Source: Flectonema sp. DT1601 (lineage: Eukaryota; Euglenozoa; Diplonemea; Diplonemida; Diplonemidae). Taken from it: a stretch of 64,000 nt of DNA. Position numbers and translations under genes: made by a program. Positions 56,205-64,000 of this stretch are shown here, in pieces. Location of the stretch: the NCBI GenBank assembly GCA_964019425.1, contig OZ025832.1, positions 1-64,000 on the forward strand. Reading direction: 5' to 3'. The notes beneath the pieces were generated by a model, which saw only the letters and a list, made by a program, of their open reading frames with translations, ran no database searches and had not been told where the DNA came from. Position 1 is the first letter of the stretch; each line of letters begins with the position of its first letter.

Positions 56205-57319
56205 CTACTCATGAAACTTCTGATCTTCTCCAAAAATTTGTATTTTCTTACTGAACTGAGTGGTGTAACGTTCAAATATAGTACTTATTTGAACAGATAT
56301 CGCCTGTTTTGTTTGATTTTGTTTTTTTTTTTTTTTGAGAAAAGAGAGAATGGGTATATTTTTACATCATTGAAAGTAAATCGACGTACCGATACAGACT
56401 CGTCATCCGAGACTTTCAGCCAGAAAATAATATCTTCGCATCTTCCTCGTTGAGAAATTACTGCACCGGCAACTGTGTTTGAATTCCATTGAGCTCCAAT
56501 AGTTTGGAGGAGAATGTCTTCCCAAATATCACTTCCACAACCCTGACCGACTACTTTCTTCTCTAAACGGAGACTAATTCTACAACCGTTGACAAGGGCT
56601 GGATCCTGTTTGAGTTTAAAAGTTTATTACTATTTTTTATTATGAAAAAAAAACATGAGCAACTGACATACCTCCCAGTTAGGTTGCACTCCCTTCATAA
56701 AGACGAGGTAGTCACAGTTTTGAGGAATGTAAGAAGGCTGAGTCAAGTGGGAGTAGACAGTCCAGAATGACTCAACAGAATCTACGTCAGCGATGTGAGT
56801 TATTTGCTGTTCAAGAACTTGTTCCCAGGTATCAGCCTTGTGATTTCTGTTTCTATAACTGAATGACCAGGTGTCAGATAGAGGATGACGCTGACCTTCT
56901 GGATAACCTTTCGCACTATCATGGTGATAAGTTTCATTACTTCCTCCGTAGTTGTAGCTGTAGTTCTTCTTTCCCTTTCCACCTCTGTCAGCACCAGCTG
57001 CAGCACCTCCATAGAATCTGTTATTTGGTGCGGCATTTGATCCTTCTTCTCCTCCTTTGTCTCCACGCTTCCCTCCACCTGCAGAAGGTCTGAGTGCTGT
57101 AAACCTGTCACTCACAGATGACTTAGCCTGCCAGAAAACTTTATCCTTTCCTTCTTCTTCCTTACCATTGTTGCTGCTGTTCTTTTCATCACTCTTCTTT
57201 CCTCTCCATCCTCTGGAGTCGTCGTCGTCTTTCTTATGTGCTGTTGATGTTGTTGTCACTTTTCCTCTATTCGAAGTATCTCCAAAACGAGCTCTCGGAA
57301 CGAACTTCGATTCAGACAT
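56205..57319 (-). CDS. eIF4E: eIF4E family cap-binding protein with Gly-rich N-terminal extension
   Basis: Exons 57319-56672, 56605-56366 and 56303-56205 join in frame to 328 aa. Introns are 66 nt (GTATGTC...CAAACAG) and 62 nt (GTAAAAATA...AAAACAG). Residues 1-140 are Lys/Gly/Ser-rich and disordered. Then the fold begins: HPLSDTWSFSYRN, DVDSVESFWTVYSHL, YLVFMKGVQPNWE (the cap-stacking Trp of the PxWE motif), WEDILLQTIGAQW and GAVISQRGRCEDIIFWLKV (the basic cap-phosphate strand). Canonical eIF4E is about 220 aa, so the head is an added feature; long eIF4E isoforms also exist in trypanosomatids. The ATG is 18 nt after GGCTTCCCAG. It would bind the mRNA cap for translation, or cap-4 if this is a euglenozoan. 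Confidence 0.85.
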
Positions 57320-57645
57320 GTTAATTAGGGTGGTGTGCTGGGAAGCCTTTGAGAGAATGATTTGATGTATTCAAGTACCTCTACCAACTCTTTAATTATT
57401 TCATAAGGTTCCTGTATCTAATTAAAATTAAGTCATGAGTTGAGTATAAATAAATTAAAAAAAACAAAAGTACGAAAGGAATCTCAGGTTAGAATAGATC
57501 CCCAAATCGATATCGAAGGCCGCTATTTATTTTTGGGCTCAACGAGTTGGATCGCATGTGGTGGTCAATTCTGTGACACTGCCACTGCTTGAGTTGAGTA
57601 GGGAGGAAGTAGTGAAAAAGTCAAAAACCACACATCAAAAAAGTA
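57320..57645. other. Intergenic spacer
   Basis: It holds the eIF4E leader at its left and the 3' flank of the dioxygenase gene at its right. Nothing else seen. Confidence 0.6.
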
Positions 57646-58527
57646 CTATAGGTACGCAAGTTCAGGGTTTAGTCTGAAAGCTCTTTTGTAACATTTTACA
57701 GCTTCCTCGGGTTGTTTGGATCGTTCGAAATCCTGTGCCAATTTCATTAATGCATCTGCTTCATCAAGTTTTGACTGTTGATCATCGGGTATGAGAGGAG
57801 TAGATCTGTGGTACATCACATCAGTGCGAAGTATGAATTTCTCTCCAGAGAGAAGCGGATCTCCTTCGTGATAGAGATTGTGAGGAAAACAAATACAAAG
57901 ACCTCTTGATGGTTTGACTGATGATGTCACTTCTGGTTTCACTGCTGGACAGTCTGAATCAGGATCCTTCAGGAAGTTAGTACTACCACCGTCTAGATCA
58001 CCATTCAAGTAGAACATTAAAGTTATGAGTGATCTGTCATTCATTCCAGTCATATAAATACCATCATAATGTGGTTTGAATACTCCTCCAGAAGTATACT
58101 TGCAAAATCTAATACTTGAGTTGAGTCCTTGTAAGTGCCATGTTCCCTGCGACATTCCCCCGAGTTCTTTTGTCTCAGGAGGGACTTCAAAGACTTCTGG
58201 TAAATATTTCTTTATTCGGGAATATAACAACTCAGTAAACGACGGATGGTCGATTTGTGATCTTAAATTTTTTCGATATAAATCTTCTCCATCACCGTTT
58301 TGCTTCCATTGAAGGTCTTCTTTATAATTGATTCCCTTCATCAAAAAGTTGCATTCTTCTTCTGAAAGCAGTTCATTTATAATAAACGGTTTGACATGCA
58401 GTGAAGTAGGAATACTACTAAGCCATTCCCTCTCTCCTGGTACCACAGCGTCACTAAACTTTTCAACAAACGTGTCGAGGAGATCAACTTGTGAGTCTTC
58501 ATCGTAGTTTGACAGCAATGTTGTCAT
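57646..58527 (-). CDS. Prolyl 4-hydroxylase-like Fe(II)/2-oxoglutarate dioxygenase with TPR tail
   Basis: 293 aa from MTTLLSNYDEDSQ. The double-stranded beta-helix iron ligands are visible: HYDGIY (HxD, about residue 153), the distal His in FPHNLYHEGDPLL (about 223) and the 2-oxoglutarate-binding basic residue in EKFILRTDVMY. GGSTNFL matches the family's GGxTxF turn. The last 35 residues form one TPR-like helix pair (DEADALMKLAQDFERSKQPE, AVKCYKRAFRLNPELAYL). No signal peptide, so it probably acts in the cytosol or nucleus rather than on collagen. The leader between the acceptor CTCACAG and the ATG contains about 18 consecutive A. Confidence 0.85.
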   Translation of the reverse strand: MTTLLSNYDEDSQVDLLDTFVEKFSDAVVPGEREWLSSIPTSLHVKPFIINELLSEEECNFLMKGINYKEDLQWKQNGDGEDLYRKNLRSQIDHPSFTELLYSRIKKYLPEVFEVPPETKELGGMSQGTWHLQGLNSSIRFCKYTSGGVFKPHYDGIYMTGMNDRSLITLMFYLNGDLDGGSTNFLKDPDSDCPAVKPEVTSSVKPSRGLCICFPHNLYHEGDPLLSGEKFILRTDVMYHRSTPLIPDDQQSKLDEADALMKLAQDFERSKQPEEAVKCYKRAFRLNPELAYL

Positions 58528-58756
58528 GTTTCGTATTTTTTTTTTTTTTTTTTTGTGTTTTAGAAATAAATCTGTGAGAGGGTCTCCAAAATAAAAACTC
58601 CACATCTTTTTTTAAAGTTTCCTGTACACAAATAGTTATAAAAGTTATATTACTACTGATATTTGCAGGAAACCTCTTAAGGGATGATGAAGTAACCGAC
58701 ACTCAGCGGACGGGTTTCAATCATCTTGACTGAATTCCATAACCTGATGAACTAAC

Positions 58757-60241
58757 TTAAGCAATACCCGTTACTATATCAGTTGGCTTTATATCTGCTA
58801 GGATGCTGCTGATTGAACGGACGGCTGTTTTCGGCATTGTACCAACAACCTTCTGGCGACGTCTTGTACGAAACATCTCATTATCAACAACTTCAATGGC
58901 TTTGTCTGGGGATATTGGAGCAGTTGTATGAGATCGTTTTCGTTGTTTGCGAACATTGTCTAATTTTTCTGATCTGTAATGCTCTAATTCATCTTCAAAA
59001 GCGTCAACACCTTTTGGGCCACTTCGCTTATGGTTTACGTATCGTTGAACTCTTGAAAACGTTTTATCAATAAGTAATGGGGCGTGATACTTAATCCAAG
59101 GTTGCCATGTTGGGTCAGTAAATTGAAAGAGACCATCATCAATATAACATTCAATCGCTCTGTTTTCAACCATTTTACTCAAATCGTATGGTCCTATTTT
59201 TATCCTTGTAAGCTTATCATTTACTTTAGAACTAATACCTTTCATTAATACCCCGAGTAGTCTTTTCAAGTTTGGTCCTTCTCCCCATGTTCGAATTTGA
59301 AGGGTAGTTTCAATTATTTTGTTGGGAGACAAACCATGACCAACCCCGGATACAGATCTGACTGATTTTATCGCCCATTCCATGTTGGTGTAGGTAACAC
59401 CATCGAACACGAATCGAGTGCTCAACTTCCTTAATAATTCCTGGTGAAATACCCCATTCACTGAGACCTCCCAATCACGTTCTATGTCAGCAGACTTTCT
59501 CAAGTATGTCGATAAATGATCATCATTTGTGAATAGAATTAGACCAGAAACACCATTACCTAATTCACGAGAAGCTTCATGACAGAAAGTTGGTAATCCT
59601 GGAATATGAATTCTATCAAAATGTTTTCGTTCATCAAGATTACGAACTACTTTACCAAGATTGTCATATCCTTTGAAGAATCTCCACAGCCTCGGATGGC
59701 CAATTAAAAGTCTTTGATCACCAGCAACAATTTCATCACGCGGAGTAACAAGAAACTGAGGATTCATAATTACTTTTCCATTTACTTTAATCTTACCTTG
59801 TTCTAAAGCTGTCTGGTCAGAACCTGACGAATATCCGCTTCTTGCAATTACCTTTTTCAATGGCTTTTGTAAAGGCAAAGAGCTGCCTGCCTGATCTTCA
59901 GTAAACTGCTCCCATCTGTCCTGATTTAATCCTTCAGAGACAGCCTTAGCTATCGCAGATGATACCAACTTATTAGTAAACGATTTGTATGGAGTACGAC
60001 TTTCTGAAAACTCTCTCGGCCTATCTTTCATAACTACTTTTTGTTTCTCACTCAAATGCATGCTGAGAGCAGGAAGCTTCTTCAGCAACGATGCTGAATT
60101 ACTTTTCTTCTCATTCACGCGATCCATAATCGAGTTGCCTTTCACAACTTTCTTCTGATATCCTCCCTCCTCTGGAATGTTTGCAACATTTCGCTGTTGA
60201 AGCTGTTTTCGGATGCTCCGAGACAGCAACGCTCGTTTCAT
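58757..60241 (-). CDS. RsuA/RluB-like pseudouridine synthase homologue, catalytic Asp not seen
   Basis: 494 aa, single exon. The ATG is 14 nt after an excellent acceptor (TTATCTTTTTTTCATCAG). The start MKRALLSRSIRKQLQQRNVA is a plausible mitochondrial presequence. An S4 RNA-binding domain lies near 130-180 (LKKVIARSGYSS...ALEQGKIKVNGKVIMNP). The synthase core follows: SRELGNGVSGLILFTND stands where RsuA/RluB has GRLDxxTSGLLLxTND, and GEGPNLKRLLGVL stands where the family has EGxxxQVRRM. The RLD aspartate is absent, so the protein is probably inactive as a synthase. A basic C-terminal extension of about 100 residues (RKQRKRSHTT) follows. I infer an RNA-binding role in mitochondrial ribosome assembly. 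Confidence 0.75.
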   Translation of the reverse strand: MKRALLSRSIRKQLQQRNVANIPEEGGYQKKVVKGNSIMDRVNEKKSNSASLLKKLPALSMHLSEKQKVVMKDRPREFSESRTPYKSFTNKLVSSAIAKAVSEGLNQDRWEQFTEDQAGSSLPLQKPLKKVIARSGYSSGSDQTALEQGKIKVNGKVIMNPQFLVTPRDEIVAGDQRLLIGHPRLWRFFKGYDNLGKVVRNLDERKHFDRIHIPGLPTFCHEASRELGNGVSGLILFTNDDHLSTYLRKSADIERDWEVSVNGVFHQELLRKLSTRFVFDGVTYTNMEWAIKSVRSVSGVGHGLSPNKIIETTLQIRTWGEGPNLKRLLGVLMKGISSKVNDKLTRIKIGPYDLSKMVENRAIECYIDDGLFQFTDPTWQPWIKYHAPLLIDKTFSRVQRYVNHKRSGPKGVDAFEDELEHYRSEKLDNVRKQRKRSHTTAPISPDKAIEVVDNEMFRTRRRQKVVGTMPKTAVRSISSILADIKPTDIVTGIA

Positions 60242-60403
60242 GATACTTTTTAAAACTGATGAAAAAAAAGATAATTTAAAAATATTAGCTGAGATTACTG
60301 TATACTGAATTATAAGAAATTAGTATATTATGGCAGATCAAAGGAAGTTTTTAAAAAGCCAACATCGTTTCGGTAGCTTTTAATCTGTAAGAAGCTAAGA
60401 GGC

Positions 60404-61171
60404 CTATGTCGGGTGGAGCTTATTTGTTTTATTCCGTTTGTCCCATTTTGCCCTCGCGCTCCATGCGTGACCTCGCCACTGTCTGCTGTCAGAGTCCCAG
60501 AGTCCTTTTTTATATTTGTCTGCTTCGACCCACATTCCAACTTGTTCATAAGGATCGCCTTTCCACTTTCCCCAAACAGCGACAGTTTTATTGAAAGTAG
60601 TCCAGCAATCTATCCACCTGTCGTATGCCTCAGACCAGAGAGTTAGACTTCTCGGGTCTGAATGACTTTTATATTGTTCTAGGAGAGTAGCTTCAGCAGC
60701 ATCCATAAGAAGTCTTTTCCTATTCCATGACTCGAGTAGGTGTTTATACTCTACCTCAAGTACTGATTCTAGAGCTCTGGACTGTTCTTGTTCACGTTCT
60801 CGACGTAGTTTTTCTTCTCTTTGTCGAATTTGTTCCTCGCGTAGCCAACCTAGAATCTCAGAATCTGCCGCAGCACTGTAGCTATAAAATTCTTCTCCAA
60901 TCTCCTCGTCGTTGCTGGTTTGCTCACCAGGAGTTCGATTTCCTGTTGGTCGGATTCTGCGTCCGTTTACCTCGGCCTCTGACAGAAGTACTTTATACGC
61001 TTCATTTAACCCCTGCATTAACTTAGCATTCCCACCAGTGTCAGGATGGTGTTTTATGGCTAATTTTTTATACAGTTTTTTGACCTCAATAGTGGACACT
61101 CGGGTACCCTTCTCTAAATCAAAGATGCGATAAGCGCAGGTGCTCAACAGACGCCTTTGACTGACGACCAT
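60404..61171 (-). CDS. J-domain (DnaJ-like) protein, probably mitochondrial
   Basis: 255 aa, single exon. The start MVVSQRRLLSTCAYRIF is basic and hydroxylated, like a mitochondrial presequence. The J domain is at about residues 14-70 with the essential HPD (KKLAIKHHPDTGG) and the helix LMQGLNEAYKVLLSEAE. There is no Gly/Phe region or zinc finger, so it is a class III J protein. A charged helix (LREEQIRQREEKLRREREQE) and a Trp-rich C-terminal module (YDRWIDCWTTFNKTVAVWGK) follow. J proteins stimulate Hsp70 ATPase; the tail should decide the client. Confidence 0.8.
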   Translation of the reverse strand: MVVSQRRLLSTCAYRIFDLEKGTRVSTIEVKKLYKKLAIKHHPDTGGNAKLMQGLNEAYKVLLSEAEVNGRRIRPTGNRTPGEQTSNDEEIGEEFYSYSAAADSEILGWLREEQIRQREEKLRREREQEQSRALESVLEVEYKHLLESWNRKRLLMDAAEATLLEQYKSHSDPRSLTLWSEAYDRWIDCWTTFNKTVAVWGKWKGDPYEQVGMWVEADKYKKGLWDSDSRQWRGHAWSARAKWDKRNKTNKLHPT

Positions 61172-61358
61172 TGAAGGGGAACTCCGAATATATATTTCTT
61201 AAGTCATATTAAAGAATTTGGTCTGAAAATAAGTAACCTTCACAAATCAACTCTCAGTGACAAAATAACACAAATAAAGTTAGTTAAGTTAGTTAAAAAG
61301 GGTGTGTAAATAATAATTGGGAAAGAAAAAGAAAAAGAAAGAAGAAAAAAAAGAACTA

Positions 61359-62324
61359 TCAAACATCTTTTTCTCCCTTCAATACGGGAAGAGGATAGTC
61401 AAGTCTAGTAAAGTCATCATGATAGGTTTCACGGATAAGTTTAAGAGTCTTGTCAGATAATTGGTCAGCTGTTGCTGTACATTTTGCGTTTTTTTGATCA
61501 CCTCTATTCAACGCTTTGATATCTGATTTAGTAATTCCTGCTCCAGCCTGATTAAATAACATAATAAGGTAGTGATCAAGGTCTTCTATCTTAATGATGT
61601 AGTCGACTTGTTGACGACCATTCTTGTCAACTAAATAATCTACTTGAGGTATGTAGTGACAGTCTATGTAGTTAATAACTTTGGTTGTGGCGAATCGTAT
61701 CGTGTTGTAGATTATTTCATTCATTAGTTTGGTATTGCAAAATGGTTTTATTTTACTTGTCGAAGTAATAAATGAAGAATGAGCCATCAGTAGCCTCCTT
61801 CCCCAGTGTGATGCTATTTGCCAATTGTAGTCACTTATTAATTTACTGACTGGGTCTCTAACAACAGCAAATCTCTTTCTTTTCAACCAATCTCTAGCCC
61901 ATGGTTCAACTTTGTGATTTTCTGCTTCTTCAATTTTTCTCCATAACGGAACATGCCAGTGACTACATCTGATCGTTTGTTTCTTTTCTTTCACTGTCAG
62001 ACCTTTTAAGTTTCTCTTGAGACCAACTTTGTTTCTAAATGTTGGGTTAAATCTTCCCATTTTGTGAGTAAGCTTTTTGCTTAGTTCTTCTATTGTGGTG
62101 CCTCCAGTTTTAGGAATGTGAATATACGTGAGATCATTTAGTGTTATATCTCCCATGAATAACGGATCGTCCAATTCCAACTCCTCGAGTAGTACGAGTG
62201 GTTCTTTTTTTGATTTCATATTCTTCACGGTTATGATCACAGTCGTTTTTCGATTGATCAGAATGCTACAAAAAAGAAGAAGACAAACCGCCAATAAGAG
62301 ACCAATCTTTATTGCTGCTAACAT
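61359..62324 (-). CDS. Type II membrane sulfotransferase (Sulfotransfer_2-like)
   Basis: 321 aa, single exon. The ATG is 9 nt after AAATACATTACAG. An N-terminal signal anchor (IKIGLLLAVCLLLFCSILI) puts the catalytic domain in the Golgi lumen. The 5'-phosphosulfate loop is IPKTGGTTIEEL (about residue 70) and the 3'-phosphate site is RFAVVRDPVSKLISDYNW (about 148-165), both as in carbohydrate sulfotransferases. The length is usual for the family. It would transfer sulfate from PAPS to a glycan; the acceptor is unknown. Confidence 0.85.
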   Translation of the reverse strand: MLAAIKIGLLLAVCLLLFCSILINRKTTVIITVKNMKSKKEPLVLLEELELDDPLFMGDITLNDLTYIHIPKTGGTTIEELSKKLTHKMGRFNPTFRNKVGLKRNLKGLTVKEKKQTIRCSHWHVPLWRKIEEAENHKVEPWARDWLKRKRFAVVRDPVSKLISDYNWQIASHWGRRLLMAHSSFITSTSKIKPFCNTKLMNEIIYNTIRFATTKVINYIDCHYIPQVDYLVDKNGRQQVDYIIKIEDLDHYLIMLFNQAGAGITKSDIKALNRGDQKNAKCTATADQLSDKTLKLIRETYHDDFTRLDYPLPVLKGEKDV

Positions 62325-63368
62325 TTTTGTTCTCTGTAATGTATTTCAGTAAAACAAGAATAATAATAACAATTTTTTTTTTTAATCAAATTCTCTCACG
62401 CAGTCTTATCTATTCCAAGCATCGTCTATGGAATGACCCTGTGTAATCCAAGATAAAATCGTTACTGGTACCAGTATTATGAATAACACAGTAGCTGTTT
62501 CTTATCTATCGAAAAAGACTAAGAAACAGAGAGACCGTCAAGATGCCTAGATCAGTGGATGACTCTTTTCAACATGTTTATGTCTGGTAAGAAATAGTAA
62601 TGTAATGCAAGAGATAATTTCTCAAATCAGTAAAAGAAAAAGAAGCAGAAAGAAGACAAATACACGGAGCCCAAAGAGAGGATACACTAGTGCGCTCTAT
62701 GAGGAACTATCGACCTTTTTTTTTTGTTTTTTTTTTTTAAAAACATCATATCCATTATTTTCTTGTTTTTTTTTTTTTTAAGTTTTTTTTTTTTTTTTTT
62801 TTTTTCATTTCTTCAATTGTTCTTCTTCTTCTTCTTCTTCTTCTTCGTTGTTTTTATTTTTCATTTTTTCGTTTTTTTTTTTTTTTTTTATAAAAAAAAG
62901 GTACTAATTTGCTTTCCCTCATATTTCATTTTTGTATAAAAAAAGAAATCACGAACAGCTGTTGCAAGCATGCATGTGTATCAAAAAAAATAGAAAACAC
63001 ACAGAGCTCACATCTCACAAAGAGTGGTCGCAGTTGTAACGATTGAGCACTCGCGAAAGAGAAATAAAAGAAATTAAAAAAAAAAAAAAATAAATAAAAA
63101 AATAACGTCTGACGTTCGCTTGGACACGATGCTCAGGCATTTCAGACAATTTTAACATAATTACGCTAACAACACGAAGTCAGTCTTTATGTATATTTTT
63201 TTTGTAGTAAAAAAAAAAAAAAAAAAAAAAGGAAAGGAAAAAAACGTGAATCGAATAAAAACGCAGGGCGAATACCTTTTTCTGCTGTTCTGATAAACGC
63301 GAGTCATGACCACTTTTATCAAGCAGCCGATCAACTATTATTAGCCACCGAATAATGCATCTGTAGTA
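62325..63368. other. Low-complexity spacer
   Basis: About 1 kb with T tracts (62724-62738, 62767-62780, 62784-62805, 62871-62889), a CTT repeat (62820-62846) and A tracts (63077-63090, 63210-63230). No gene seen. Confidence 0.6.
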
Positions 63369-64000
63369 CTACGCAGTACAGATTGAGTCTATCTTTGCAT
63401 TGTGAGGGAATGAATTCAACATATCAGTGAGCATCGCATGAAGTTCAGAGAGTGATTTCGATTCGATTTGGAGATCGAGTGGCTTCGGAGGTTCTTCATC
63501 AGTTTCTTCATCAGCATCTGCTTCAGCTTCCGCTTCCTCTGGTTGCTCTTCTTCACCGTCCTCTCCAACTGCATTGTCTTCTTCCCAGAACTGATGTAAG
63601 AGAGCTTCTTTAGCAGTGATTCTTGATGATGGGTCGAATGTTAACATCTTCATAACAAGTTCTGGAAGAGTACCAATTTCTGGTGGCATTTCCAAATTCG
63701 TTCGATGTTTTTTAACAATATTCTCAATAGTTTCTAATTGGTTTGGTTTCCTGGAAGGTTGCGTTGCGAGGAATGCCTGAGCTGAGTTGGAGCAATTCAT
63801 CGTTTTCAACCTTTCTCCGCTCGGTTTCTCGACAATAACTAAAATAGACAACAGTTGATTAATGACGTCACGACCAGGGAATAATACTTGACCAGTAGCC
63901 ATTTCAACTAACACACAAGCAACACTCCAGATGTCAATAGCAGAAGAGTAGTTCTTAGTTTCACATAACAACTCAGGTGCTCTGTAGTGTCGAGTGACGA
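63369..64000 (-). CDS. MAP-kinase-like protein kinase, C-terminal part
   Basis: The gene runs off the right edge, so the 5' part is missing. The visible frame starts VTRHYRAPELLCETKNYSSA, the P+1 loop and APE motif of MAP kinases. IDIWSVACVLVEMATGQVLF (subdomain IX), LVMKMLTFDPSSRITAKEAL (subdomain XI) and the helix leading to HQFWEE follow. An acidic tail of about 75 residues (EEEQPEEAEAEADADEETDE) ends with a predicted helix (SLSELHAMLTDMLNSF). The TxY activation motif lies outside the window. Class CMGC/MAPK is well supported; the subtype is not. Confidence 0.9.
   Translation of the reverse strand, partial: VTRHYRAPELLCETKNYSSAIDIWSVACVLVEMATGQVLFPGRDVINQLLSILVIVEKPSGERLKTMNCSNSAQAFLATQPSRKPNQLETIENIVKKHRTNLEMPPEIGTLPELVMKMLTFDPSSRITAKEALLHQFWEEDNAVGEDGEEEQPEEAEAEADADEETDEEPPKPLDLQIESKSLSELHAMLTDMLNSFPHNAKIDSICTA

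Overview
The window looks like nuclear DNA of a unicellular eukaryote with a standard genetic code, AT-rich spacers and short GT-AG introns (62-91 nt where frame continuity lets me place them). From about 7.4 kb to the right edge every supported protein-coding gene lies on the minus strand. Nearly every start codon is preceded within about 6-45 nt by a usable 3' splice site, even where no coding exon lies upstream. That pattern fits polycistronic transcription with spliced-leader trans-splicing, as in Euglenozoa (kinetoplastids, diplonemids, euglenids) and in dinoflagellates and perkinsids. An intron-bearing euglenozoan, for example diplonemid-like, is my best guess, but the clade is not proven by this sequence.

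Layout. 1-5631 is a near-perfect satellite of an 8-bp unit (about 704 copies, one 7-bp variant). 5632-7070 is repeat-rich: two tRNA-box (SINE-like) segments, then degenerate ~375-bp tandem repeats that carry a few copies of the same octamer and may be the satellite's source. 7.4-11.8 kb is an accessory zone: a Crinkler/RHS-type P-loop NTPase-nuclease gene, a dispersed repeat with a U6 snRNA-like end, a CCHC zinc-knuckle fossil, one or two small dubious genes and otherwise unrecognised DNA. From 11.8 kb on there is a dense one-strand housekeeping cluster.

The cluster, read in transcription direction from the right edge: MAPK-like kinase (partial), Sulfotransfer_2-type sulfotransferase, J-domain protein, RsuA/RluB-like pseudouridine synthase, prolyl 4-hydroxylase-like dioxygenase with TPR, eIF4E, HAD-like protein, nucleotide-sugar-type transporter, a 749-aa unrecognised protein, a GTPase, a 553-aa unrecognised protein, PDZ membrane protein, ArfGAP, SET-domain protein with a signal peptide, a 129-aa protein, UIM coiled-coil protein, a coiled-coil protein with a frame break, TPR-ankyrin protein, glyoxalase II-like metallo-beta-lactamase, a giant SZT2-like gene (KICSTOR, nutrient/TORC1 signalling), two small or coiled-coil genes, and a TruD/PUS7-like protein with a RanBP2 zinc finger.

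Main threads. (1) Gene expression: one-strand cluster, splice acceptors at start codons, A-rich 5' leaders, introns whose 3' region is A-rich rather than pyrimidine-rich. (2) Two unrelated pseudouridine synthase homologues, both with basic N-termini and both apparently lacking the catalytic aspartate, which would suit structural mitochondrial ribosome-assembly roles. (3) A link between a recent-looking 8-bp satellite and the adjacent repeat that contains its seed. (4) A short repeat found just upstream of two genes, with a U6-like 5' end.
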